A stretch of DNA of 14,556 bases, taken from Bacteroidales bacterium UBA4230. Lineage in GTDB: Bacteria > Bacteroidota > Bacteroidia > Bacteroidales > UBA932. Both the position numbers and the translations under genes were made by a program. Positions within the stretch are counted from its first letter, which is position 1, and each line of letters begins with the position of its first letter. The stretch spans positions 1 through 14,556 of the forward strand of contig DGXO01000055.1 of NCBI GenBank assembly GCA_002395605.1. Direction: 5' to 3'. Below, piece by piece: positions 1 through 7,765 of this stretch. The notes beneath the pieces are model-generated. The model was not told the DNA's origin. It searched no databases and worked only from the letters and a program-made list of their open reading frames with translations.

Positions 1-651
1 GTGCTGGGGCCATTCCCAGTTGTCTTCGTCTCCGCCGAAGGCCGCAACCTGCACGGGCGGGGCGCCCACAAGACGGATGTCCGTGTATTTGGAGTAGAGG
101 CACATGTAGTACTTCTCTCCGGCCCACATGCCCTGAAGGCCTGCTTCAAGGCCGGTTTCCTCTGAGTACTTTTTCTCCATGACAGAACTTATCCGGCGGC
201 TGCCGAACGGTTTCCCGGCGGCCTTGAGCTCTTCGCGAAGGGCATTGACCTCGTCGGTAACATCCAGTACCCTCCTTAGGAAGAAAAACTCCTTCCCGGG
301 AACGGGGATTTCTTCGGCACGTGAAAGGGCGAAGAAGCCGGTTTCCAGGTAGTTGCGCTCCGGGGTGGATAGGGCAACCACGTCTGAATAAGCGCAGTGA
401 TGATTGGTAATAAGAAGGCCGTCACCGGAAATCATGCTGCCTGTGCAGTAGAACCCAAGGGAAACCACGGCGTCGGAGATGCCGCCGGCTTCCTCGTTGT
501 AGATTTCACGGGCGCTCAGCTTGAGCCCGCGGGCCTTCATGTTCTTTTCCAGTGCCTTGTCCAGAGCCTGGATAAGCCACATGCCCTCATCGGCCTGTGC
601 ACCGGGGAGGATACACAGGCCGAGGGCTATGGAGAGAATCCATTTCCGCAT
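1..651 (-). CDS. S46 family serine dipeptidyl-peptidase, N-terminal part (runs off window)
   Basis: The minus strand is open from an ATG at 651 to the window edge (217 codons, no stop). The product starts with a signal peptide (MRKWILSIALGLCILPGAQA), followed by DEGMW. The motif ITNHHC at residues 81-86 carries the catalytic histidine of the S46 family (DPP7/DPP11 type), and AAFGGDEDNWEWPQH at the truncated end is a conserved S46 block. Family members are about 700 residues, periplasmic or outer-membrane associated, and release dipeptides from peptide N-termini. The catalytic Asp should lie just past the edge and the catalytic Ser and specificity residue much further, so DPP7 versus DPP11 specificity cannot be decided. 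The gene starts 9 bp after the stop of the FISUMP lipoprotein gene and is the last visible gene of the operon. The family call is firm; its role in this operon is inferred only from position. Confidence 0.9.
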   Translation of the reverse strand, partial: MRKWILSIALGLCILPGAQADEGMWLIQALDKALEKNMKARGLKLSAREIYNEEAGGISDAVVSLGFYCTGSMISGDGLLITNHHCAYSDVVALSTPERNYLETGFFALSRAEEIPVPGKEFFFLRRVLDVTDEVNALREELKAAGKPFGSRRISSVMEKKYSEETGLEAGLQGMWAGEKYYMCLYSKYTDIRLVGAPPVQVAAFGGDEDNWEWPQH

Positions 652-660
652 AGCAGGCCG

Positions 661-2259
661 CTAGTTGTTACGTACGCAGCGGACAGCACCGGCAATGCGG
701 TAGCTGACCTTGGTGCCGTTGCAGGAATATTCGGCCTCGGTGGCCTTGTTGGTCATGGGCATAAAGCCGAAGAACTGGAGGTTCTTGACACCGGAGGTCT
801 CATCTCCGTTGGTGTTGTAGGTTACGCCTGCATAGGTGGAGCCAATCATCATACCGGTGGAAATCTTGTCCTTATATGCTGCCAAGAATCCCATGAATGT
901 GCCGCTGGTCTTGGTGTTGTCTGCAATTGAGATGGCACCGTAGGCCTCCATGTTGAAGCCATCGGCATTCAGGAGTGCGATGGAGCCGTTTACACCGTCG
1001 TAGTAAGGAGCTTCCGTGTTGTTTGTAAGCGGACTCACTGCCTTTCCTACAAGGCCGATGATGTCTGCACCGGTGGGGATGTGCCAGCCCTTAGGGCAAA
1101 GACCCTGAGCGCCCTCAAGGGCCTGTGCCTGAGCCACGGAGGTGAGGTCTCCGATCTTGAGGCCAAGGGCTACTTCGGCCTGGTACAGATAACCGCGTTT
1201 CTCAATTACGGTGATGTCCTTGGAGAACTCTGCGGCGGTCTGGCCTGCGTTCACCACAAGGGGATAGTAAATGCCGGCGGTGACGTTTGTGAGGGCGTCT
1301 CCAACGGTGATTCCTTCAGGGACATAGCGGAGGTTCTGGGTCATCCACCACTTGCCGTCCTTCATCTGGGCAACGGTGTACTTTGCCTCGTGGTAGGTGA
1401 TGTAGCCCTTGTCAAGCTGCTCTATGAGGGTGTTGTCTCCACCGCCAATCTCTCCGCCGTTTTCCCAGTCCTCGATGTCACCGGCGAAGGCGACGGCAAG
1501 GTCCTTGGGGTTCACTATCATGTTGATGGTGTACTGCTTTCCGGCAAGGAGCTCGGTTTCGGCAAGATTCTGTGCCAGCACATTGCCACCGGCAGTTTCA
1601 ACGGTTGCGGTAAGCCCAACTTTCTGGGGAGGGAGGATGAGGCAGTAGGTGGTGGCGTCCTTCTTGAAGGCCGTGATGGTGCCTGTGGCGGCGGTCTCAT
1701 CCACGGTTGCGCTGAAATCCGCGGCGATGTTTGCGGCAAGGCGTGCTCCTGAAAGTTTTATGGCCGAAAGTTCACCGGCGGCGTTGTTGGTGACGCTGAG
1801 GATAATCTTGGTGAGCTTGTGCTTGAAGGGAATCACAACTGCCGATGCCGAAGGCAGAACCCCTTCCTTGGAACCTGCCACAAAGTCTGAGGCCGATGTC
1901 CCGGCGCTCTGGTTTGCGGCGACGCTGAACTTAGCGGGAACCGCATCTGCGTAAGGGTAGTAGGCCGATACAGTGGCGCCTGCGGTGCCTTCTGCATACC
2001 ACATGAGGCTGCCGGAGAACTCTGTTCCGTTGTAGGTGAGCTTCTCATTGGTTGCGTGTGCGCCGGATTCGCGAGTGATGGTAACGCCGATGGCGTCTCC
2101 GTTTTCAAATGCGGTGTCCGTGACCTTTGTCATCACGGGAAGGATGCGGACGCTGAAAGTCTCAGCACCGGTTGCGGGCTGGTCCGGGGTGGCCGGGACA
2201 GTCTTGTTGCATGCGGCGATGGCGGCAATGCAAAGAATGGGAATCAATACTTTTTTCAT
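661..2259 (-). CDS. Fimbrillin-like lipoprotein with C-terminal FISUMP domain
   Basis: This 532-residue protein begins with a lipoprotein signal peptide (MKKVLIPILCIAAIAAC, lipidated Cys17). Residues about 30-265 resemble the Bacteroidales fimbrillin family: a VTKV segment near 43-48, a FENGDAIGV motif, YYPYADAV near 100-107, a KHKLTKI block near 146-152, and a closing DIEDWENGG. Residues about 285-532 match a FISUMP domain (Fibrobacter succinogenes major paralogous domain): DGKWWMTQNLRY at 301-312, LCPKGWHIPTGADI at 387-400, and the terminal VRCVRNN. It is probably displayed on the outer membrane surface or exported. It begins 11 bp after the stop of the outer-membrane barrel gene and ends 9 bp before the S46 peptidase start. 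The FISUMP assignment is strong; the N-terminal fimbrillin assignment is moderate, and no adhesive function is shown. Confidence 0.85.
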   Translation of the reverse strand: MKKVLIPILCIAAIAACNKTVPATPDQPATGAETFSVRILPVMTKVTDTAFENGDAIGVTITRESGAHATNEKLTYNGTEFSGSLMWYAEGTAGATVSAYYPYADAVPAKFSVAANQSAGTSASDFVAGSKEGVLPSASAVVIPFKHKLTKIILSVTNNAAGELSAIKLSGARLAANIAADFSATVDETAATGTITAFKKDATTYCLILPPQKVGLTATVETAGGNVLAQNLAETELLAGKQYTINMIVNPKDLAVAFAGDIEDWENGGEIGGGDNTLIEQLDKGYITYHEAKYTVAQMKDGKWWMTQNLRYVPEGITVGDALTNVTAGIYYPLVVNAGQTAAEFSKDITVIEKRGYLYQAEVALGLKIGDLTSVAQAQALEGAQGLCPKGWHIPTGADIIGLVGKAVSPLTNNTEAPYYDGVNGSIALLNADGFNMEAYGAISIADNTKTSGTFMGFLAAYKDKISTGMMIGSTYAGVTYNTNGDETSGVKNLQFFGFMPMTNKATEAEYSCNGTKVSYRIAGAVRCVRNN

Positions 2260-2270
2260 AAGCGTATAGA

Positions 2271-3791
2271 TTAGAAATTATAACCAAGTTTAAGGAAGGT
2301 GGTCTGGCGGTCGTTTCCTGAAATCAGTTCCACCTTGAATGCATGTATCCAGTTGCAGCCGGCCTCCAGATATATGCCGGAGCCGAATGAATATCTCACG
2401 GCCGCATTGAGGATGAACCTTGTGGCGTCCTGAGCCTCCTGCTCCCTGTCCCACCAGTCCTGGAGGCGGAAAGGAGTTGAGGTAAGGCCAAGATTATCGT
2501 CGGCGAAATCCACAACGTGGGAGTGCTCCCCAAGCTTTTGGATGAAGGTGAGGTTGGCCCTGATGAGGAATCGGCCAAGGACAACGCTGCCGCCTGCATT
2601 TAGTCTCAGGTGGAGGGAACGGTCGTCGTCGAAGAATGGATACATGAGGGTGCCAAGGTCACGAGCGTGCTCCAGAGATGCCCCTCCGGCTACGTTCCAC
2701 CCATTCTTATGGGCGCCTTGGTAGGACAACCCGGCGCTCATGTCCTTGTGTCGGTAAACCAGGTTGCTGCCGTAGACGCGGGGGGTGGTTACGCCGCCTT
2801 CCGTCACTTTTTCCGTCACGGTCTCATGGTTTTCCATGGCGTTCCACTGGTATTCGGCCTTTATGATGTGGGCCATGTCATCTCCGTGAATTGCGGCAAT
2901 CAGCTTGGCCGAAACCGACTGGCCGGGGAAGCGGAACCAGGTGTAGCCCTTTTCCCCTACTTCACCGCTGGTGCGAAGGTATTCGGCGTCTGCGTACAGG
3001 AAGCCTCCGAAGCTTGCCTGAAGCGCCGCGCCATAGGTGTACTGCTTCACGGGGAAGCGGTTTACGCCTGGCTCGTTGAGGTGCGTGCCGCTGCCGTCCC
3101 ACACCTGCATGGTGCCGTAGCGCATGCCCTTGTCAAGGAAGGCCATGTAGGATTCGGCCTTGGCCTGCCCCACCTGTTCGGCGGTAATGAATTCGGAGTT
3201 CTTGCCTAAGACAACGGAGAGGCCGGCCTCAAAGGAATCGGCCTTGTAGTGCACGGAGGGCGTGATTTCAAAGTCCTGGCGGTATGTTGTGTGCCGAAGG
3301 TCCTTGCGCTTTGCGTAGTTTATGCCCTGGAACGCTACGGTTATGCCGGGAGTCCAGGCGCTGGAGTTTTTCCAGGCAAGGCCGCCGCCAATGCTATAGG
3401 TTTGTTTCACCTTGTTGCCGGGGGTGAATTCCAGCATGTCCACGGGGTAGAAGCCGGGGTCGGAGAACATGGAACCCATCATCTGGGTACCGTAGGCAAG
3501 GTCAAAGCCGAAGTCCCCGGCAAGGTAAAGGTCGTCGTAGGCCGAAACCGCCTGGGCGTGGGCCACAGCGTTCCAAACGGTCTTTCCCATGGAGGGGGAG
3601 CGGAAATCTCCGGAAGTGAACTTCCCACCTATGTAGGCATCGGCCTCCTGGCCGGTTCCGGCGCCCTGGGCCGTTCCGGCAATGTTTCGGCCTTCTTCCC
3701 AGAGATTCTGGGCGTAGGCGGCCTGAGCGCAGAGAACAACGCTCAGGCTTACCAGCAGTCTACTGGTGAAGTGATTGTGTCTCGCGTTCAT
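2271..3791 (-). CDS. Outer-membrane beta-barrel protein, probably DUF6850 family
   Basis: The start is placed at the ATG at 3791, giving 506 residues. The reading frame continues upstream to 3860, but the peptide from 3791 has a proper signal sequence (MNARHNHFTSRLL, then VSLSVVLCAQAAYA) with cleavage before QNLWEEGRN. The mature protein has alternating aromatic/polar strands typical of a barrel and ends in the outer-membrane signature FLKLGYNF with terminal Phe. There is no plug or carboxypeptidase-regulatory domain. Length and N-terminal pattern resemble DUF6850 barrels, which I recall occurring next to TonB receptors and DUF4876 lipoproteins; that family name is from memory, not a search. 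Its first 32 nt overlap the 3' end of the DUF4876 gene, which suggests translational coupling. Its role is unknown; it may be an export channel or an accessory partner of the receptor. Confidence 0.75.
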   Translation of the reverse strand: MNARHNHFTSRLLVSLSVVLCAQAAYAQNLWEEGRNIAGTAQGAGTGQEADAYIGGKFTSGDFRSPSMGKTVWNAVAHAQAVSAYDDLYLAGDFGFDLAYGTQMMGSMFSDPGFYPVDMLEFTPGNKVKQTYSIGGGLAWKNSSAWTPGITVAFQGINYAKRKDLRHTTYRQDFEITPSVHYKADSFEAGLSVVLGKNSEFITAEQVGQAKAESYMAFLDKGMRYGTMQVWDGSGTHLNEPGVNRFPVKQYTYGAALQASFGGFLYADAEYLRTSGEVGEKGYTWFRFPGQSVSAKLIAAIHGDDMAHIIKAEYQWNAMENHETVTEKVTEGGVTTPRVYGSNLVYRHKDMSAGLSYQGAHKNGWNVAGGASLEHARDLGTLMYPFFDDDRSLHLRLNAGGSVVLGRFLIRANLTFIQKLGEHSHVVDFADDNLGLTSTPFRLQDWWDREQEAQDATRFILNAAVRYSFGSGIYLEAGCNWIHAFKVELISGNDRQTTFLKLGYNF

Positions 3792-4965
3792 AAAAGTCTT
3801 CAGTTGAATTGTTTGTGTCCAGGAGAACCTCATAGCCCTGCTCTGCGGAGAGGGTTTCATCGGCCTTTCTCATGAGGGTGCGGCCCTTGAAAGTTTCACT
3901 TAGGGTAACTGCTCCTGCGTCTACGGTTTCCGGGAGGCGCTTGATGTTGCCGGTGGAGCCTCCGTAGAATACCTCCACGCCATCCACAACCCAGTCCGGA
4001 GGTATTGCCACCACTTTCTCTGAGCCGCCGGGGACCTGGGGCTGGTTGGCGCTCTGCTGCACGTAATCCTTTATGTCAACGGTCTTTGGGGCGCGGAACA
4101 GGATGAAGGTGGGGGAGTTCACGGAAAGGGTGTAGGCGTTTGCCTGGCCGGTCTTTATCACCACTTCCACATAGCGCTGCGGGAGCACGTTTGAGCCCGG
4201 GGCGGGATGGTAGGTGGCGTTGGGGAAGAGGACGGGGTCGTAGAGGGCAAACACTTCGGGAAGGTTGAGGTTTACGGACAGGGGATATTCGGCCGTATGG
4301 TCAATGGCTCCGCAAAGGGCCACAATGGCATCTTCACCGGGCTTTACGGGGAAGTCCGTGCCGCTTCCGGGAATGGCCAGGACGGCCTGGATCACAGGCA
4401 GGAAATCCGGAAGTTTTCCGTCCTGGAGCCAGGGATTGGCGCCAGTGCTGTTGTACGGGGAAAGGGTTCCCATGCAAAGGCCGTCAAGGTATTCGGTGTC
4501 AAGGCTGTTGTTGTGGAGGATGACATATTTGTCGCTTTGGTACGTACCCTCCTTGGGGGCCTTGGAGCACCCGCCGCAGTAGATTTCCTTGATCACTATG
4601 GCGCCGGCCTTGGACGGCATCATCTCCATGTCAAGGCTTACGTCCTCATTTGAAATGAGCACCTTGTCCCTTGTGGAGTTGAACACGTAGTCGTCGTTTC
4701 TGTCCCTTACGTTAATGCGGTAGATGCCATTGGGGATATACGTGACGGCGGTTCCGTTTTCCTTGGTCTTTATAGAGTACGACGTGGCGCTGGAAATCTC
4801 CACAATGGATACGGTGGCGCCGCCCTTTGCGGCAACACCGTCCGGGTAAACGGCCTTGACGGTGAGGCGGTTCAGGTTTTCCGGCACATACGGCTCTCCG
4901 TTGTCCATGCAGCCGGTAAAGACGGCTGTGAGGGCTGCCGCCAGTATTAAAACTTTAGTCTGCAT
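3760..4965 (-). CDS. DUF4876 lipoprotein
   Basis: This is a 401-residue lipoprotein. The signal peptide MQTKVLILAAALTAVFTGC has its lipidated Cys at residue 19. Residues about 33-115 look like a small carboxypeptidase-regulatory or Ig-like beta domain (LTVKAVYPDGVAAKGGATVSI). From about 120 onward comes the DUF4876 region, with GAIVIKEIYCGGC at 121-133, KYVILHNNS at 146-154, YLDGLCMG at 159-166, and a PGSGTDFPVKPGEDAIV block. The YVILHNNS/YLDG pattern resembles lamin-tail-like folds. The CGGC motif plus Cys164 could bind metal or form disulfides. It overlaps the receptor gene by 19 nt at its start and the barrel gene by 32 nt at its end. It probably sits at the outer membrane as a receptor accessory. 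No biochemical function is known to me for the family. Confidence 0.85.
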   Translation of the reverse strand: MQTKVLILAAALTAVFTGCMDNGEPYVPENLNRLTVKAVYPDGVAAKGGATVSIVEISSATSYSIKTKENGTAVTYIPNGIYRINVRDRNDDYVFNSTRDKVLISNEDVSLDMEMMPSKAGAIVIKEIYCGGCSKAPKEGTYQSDKYVILHNNSLDTEYLDGLCMGTLSPYNSTGANPWLQDGKLPDFLPVIQAVLAIPGSGTDFPVKPGEDAIVALCGAIDHTAEYPLSVNLNLPEVFALYDPVLFPNATYHPAPGSNVLPQRYVEVVIKTGQANAYTLSVNSPTFILFRAPKTVDIKDYVQQSANQPQVPGGSEKVVAIPPDWVVDGVEVFYGGSTGNIKRLPETVDAGAVTLSETFKGRTLMRKADETLSAEQGYEVLLDTNNSTEDFYERETQSLHQ

Positions 4966-7733
4966 CTGAGTCCGTAATAGAAGTTGGGGGTAAAGATGGC
5001 GCTTACTCCGGTGGCACGGCTGGTGACCATGGGGCGGGCGTTGGTGAAGTTATTGGCAAAGAAGGAAAGCGACACATGGTCTCCTATTTCCTTTGTCACG
5101 CTGAGGTTGGCGCAGAAATAGGGGTTGTAGCCGTCCTGCGCAAATGTGTAGATGTTTCCGGAGCGGATGATAAGCCTCTGGAGGGCAGGGTCCTCCGCCG
5201 AAGCATCCGTCCAGGGGTGCACCGTTCCGTCAAGGTCCATGTAGGCCTCCGGATATACTGCCGTGTAGGAATTGCCGTCGTAGATGTTGCCGCCGGTCTT
5301 GTTTCCGGCCTCATCTATGGTGAAGGCTTTGTCAGAGGTATAACGGGAGTTCCGGAGGAGCGCCGCCTCAAGGCGTACGCTTATTACAAGGCGCGCCCTT
5401 GGGATGTGCGTTATGGCGGTGAGGTTGGCGTCAAGGTTGTCCGTGACGCGGCCGTTATACACGGTGGTCCCGCCCTTGTAGATGGCGGCGTATTCGTAGG
5501 ACCTGCCGGGAAGGGTGCTGTGGGACCATCCGTCGCGGTACAGGCTGGAAGACACGTCCGATGTGTACTGGGTGTGGTTCCAGGCGGCATCCATTCGGAA
5601 GGTGGTGCGGATGGGCTTGATTTCCGGGAAGTCCACGGTGAGTTCCACTCCGTAGCGGCGGATATCGGCCCCGTTTTCCTGACGGCGCGCTGCAGCAAAA
5701 CTGCGGTCCGTGAGCTTGAGGTCCGATGGCACGTAGTACCCTTCAGGGTCCTGGAAATACACCATGCCGGTTTGGCTGTCCACCTGCACGGTGGGATTCT
5801 CCGGCATTGCGTAACCCGCGGGCACCTGATAAACATTATAGGAGAAGGGGGTGTACACCGTACCCATCTCGTAGGGGGCTTTGGTAACGTTCAGGAAGCC
5901 CACGAGGCCAATCTTGAAGCCCTTCCAGTCTATGTCAAGGCCGATTTCCGAGTTTTCGTTGCGCTGCCACCTGAGCTCCGGATTGTACTCCATCCTGTAG
6001 GGCTGCGTATAATATATATAGGATGCGCCGCTGCCGTGGGAGTAGTCTATGGTGCGGATGTCGCGGTATTCCGGCTTGGGGTAAAGGATGTAGAACGACG
6101 GAAGTTTACCTGCAACGCCCCAGCCGCCGCGGATGGAAACGCTCTTTGAAAGCTCCCACTTGGCGTTAAGGCGCGGCGACAATATATTCAGGCCGCTGTA
6201 CATGGACCCCGCCACAAACACGTTCTCATACCTGACACCGGCCATGAGGTTCAGTTTTGTAAGGCCGATGGGAATGGTCACGTTGTCTTCCAGAAAACCG
6301 GAGAGGGTGTGCATGTAGGGGTAGTCGGAGTAGGGTCTGGGGCGATACCCGTTGGCTGCAAGCGAGGGATCCTCGTACCATTCTCCGCGGCCCACGTTGC
6401 CATCGGCCTTCCACTGCACGCCTGCCTTCAGGACATTCTTCACGCCGCCCCAGTACCTCAGCCAATGGTATTTGAGGGAGGCCGAATAGTCCAGTTCCTT
6501 GGAATCCACAACCTGGTCGGAGTAATAGGTGGTGGGGAGGGCGTCGGCCATCCAATAGCCCCTTTCCGTGGCATGGACCGCGGGGAGGATGGATGCGTTG
6601 GAGTTGTAGGCGTGGTCAAGTGACCTGGAGTCGTGGAAATAGATGCTGCCTTCCAGCGTAAGGTTGGTGACCCAGCTTTTGTTGAGGAGCCAGGTGAGCT
6701 TGAAGTGCGGAGTAAGGAGGTTGTCGTTTATCCTGGAATAGGCCTCGGAGAAGGCGTCGGGGTCACTCTTGGAGTTCATTCCGCCGATGTTTCCGTTGAG
6801 GCCGGCCTCCAGCCTGAGCACCTTGGCGAAGGTCTGGGTGTAGTCCACGGTGAAGCCCCTTCGCGTGTAGGAAGTATAGGGAGAGGTGAGTTTGGAGGTG
6901 GCGTTGGCCCATTCCAGGCCCACGTTCATGACCCCCTTTCCAAGTTCGAAGCCCTTTGAGGCCGAAACTTCATAGGTACGCGGATTTACGGCAAACACTA
7001 TGTTCCAGGGGGTGCGGCCTTTCTTGGTGGTGACGCGCACCATTCCGCTTCCAAGGTCTCCATATTCGGCACTGGGAACGCCGGTTATGACCTCCACGCT
7101 CTCAATGTTCTCTACGGAGATGCTCCTTGTGCCGATTCCGGCCATGGCGGAGAAGTTGGCGTTGTCGCCCATTCGTACGCCGTTTACCTCCACGGCCGTG
7201 GAGAAGGCGGCGTTGCCGGCGTCGGAGCCTGCGGCCCTAAGGGACAGGGCGTTGTCCTGGGTGAGGTCCGGGTTGATGGTTTTTCCGCCAGGGAGAAGGG
7301 CGCCGATTCCATCCACCCCGCTCATCTGGAGGTGGTCAAGGGCGGTCCGGCCTATCTTCTGGGTGGTGTTTAGGTTGTCCTTGGAGGTTTCGGCCGTAAC
7401 GACAACTTCCTTGAGCGCCAGGGTGTTTTCGGAGATCTTGACCACAAAGTCCTCGATGTCCCTGGTCACGTTTATCTCCTGGGTGTAGGTTACGTATCCC
7501 AGGCAGGAGACCTCCAGGGCGTAAGTTCCCTTCTGGACACCTTCCATCTCAAACTCTCCGTCTTCGTCCGTTATGGCCCAAAGGTAGTTTTCGTCAAGGC
7601 GCACTATGGCTCCCGGCACGGGCTCTCCGCTGGCGGCATCCACCACCTTGCCGGAAATCTCCAGCCCGCCGGCGGCAAGTGCCGCCGCCGTAGACGCCAG
7701 GAATAGAATAAGTATGAGGATGGTCCGTTTCAT
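4947..7733 (-). CDS. TonB-dependent outer-membrane receptor with N-terminal carboxypeptidase-regulatory domain
   Basis: The ATG at 7733 gives 928 residues; an upstream in-frame TTG at 7745 would add only four residues before the signal peptide (MKRTILILILFLASTAAALA). A carboxypeptidase D regulatory-like domain follows at about 24-106 (ISGKVVDAASGEPVPGAIV, GTYALEVSCLGY). A TonB-box-like EVVVTA is at 109-114, then a plug domain to about 240 (VEVNGVRMGD, IESVEVITGVPSAEYGDLGSGMV). The rest is a 22-strand-type barrel ending YYGLRCRLKF. Such receptors import scarce ligands such as metal chelates, haem, vitamins or oligosaccharides using TonB energy. No SusD-like gene is adjacent, so it is not a SusC of a glycan locus. 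It lies 32 bp after the polyferredoxin gene and overlaps the DUF4876 gene by 19 nt. Iron, haem, copper or a cofactor is plausible as substrate but not shown by the sequence. Confidence 0.93.
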   Translation of the reverse strand: MKRTILILILFLASTAAALAAGGLEISGKVVDAASGEPVPGAIVRLDENYLWAITDEDGEFEMEGVQKGTYALEVSCLGYVTYTQEINVTRDIEDFVVKISENTLALKEVVVTAETSKDNLNTTQKIGRTALDHLQMSGVDGIGALLPGGKTINPDLTQDNALSLRAAGSDAGNAAFSTAVEVNGVRMGDNANFSAMAGIGTRSISVENIESVEVITGVPSAEYGDLGSGMVRVTTKKGRTPWNIVFAVNPRTYEVSASKGFELGKGVMNVGLEWANATSKLTSPYTSYTRRGFTVDYTQTFAKVLRLEAGLNGNIGGMNSKSDPDAFSEAYSRINDNLLTPHFKLTWLLNKSWVTNLTLEGSIYFHDSRSLDHAYNSNASILPAVHATERGYWMADALPTTYYSDQVVDSKELDYSASLKYHWLRYWGGVKNVLKAGVQWKADGNVGRGEWYEDPSLAANGYRPRPYSDYPYMHTLSGFLEDNVTIPIGLTKLNLMAGVRYENVFVAGSMYSGLNILSPRLNAKWELSKSVSIRGGWGVAGKLPSFYILYPKPEYRDIRTIDYSHGSGASYIYYTQPYRMEYNPELRWQRNENSEIGLDIDWKGFKIGLVGFLNVTKAPYEMGTVYTPFSYNVYQVPAGYAMPENPTVQVDSQTGMVYFQDPEGYYVPSDLKLTDRSFAAARRQENGADIRRYGVELTVDFPEIKPIRTTFRMDAAWNHTQYTSDVSSSLYRDGWSHSTLPGRSYEYAAIYKGGTTVYNGRVTDNLDANLTAITHIPRARLVISVRLEAALLRNSRYTSDKAFTIDEAGNKTGGNIYDGNSYTAVYPEAYMDLDGTVHPWTDASAEDPALQRLIIRSGNIYTFAQDGYNPYFCANLSVTKEIGDHVSLSFFANNFTNARPMVTSRATGVSAIFTPNFYYGLRCRLKF

Positions 7734-7765
7734 ATAGGAGTGCAAAGATACGGGATACGGCGCTG

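Noticed and set aside
397..1752. Long plus-strand open frames (177 and 223 codons) opposite the FISUMP lipoprotein gene
   Set aside because: They lie antisense to a gene with clear lipobox and FISUMP motifs, have no recognisable motifs, and follow from GC-rich codon structure.
4947..7733. SusC of a polysaccharide utilisation locus
   Set aside because: No SusD-like lipoprotein, glycoside hydrolase or HTCS/anti-sigma regulator is adjacent; the downstream lipoprotein is DUF4876.
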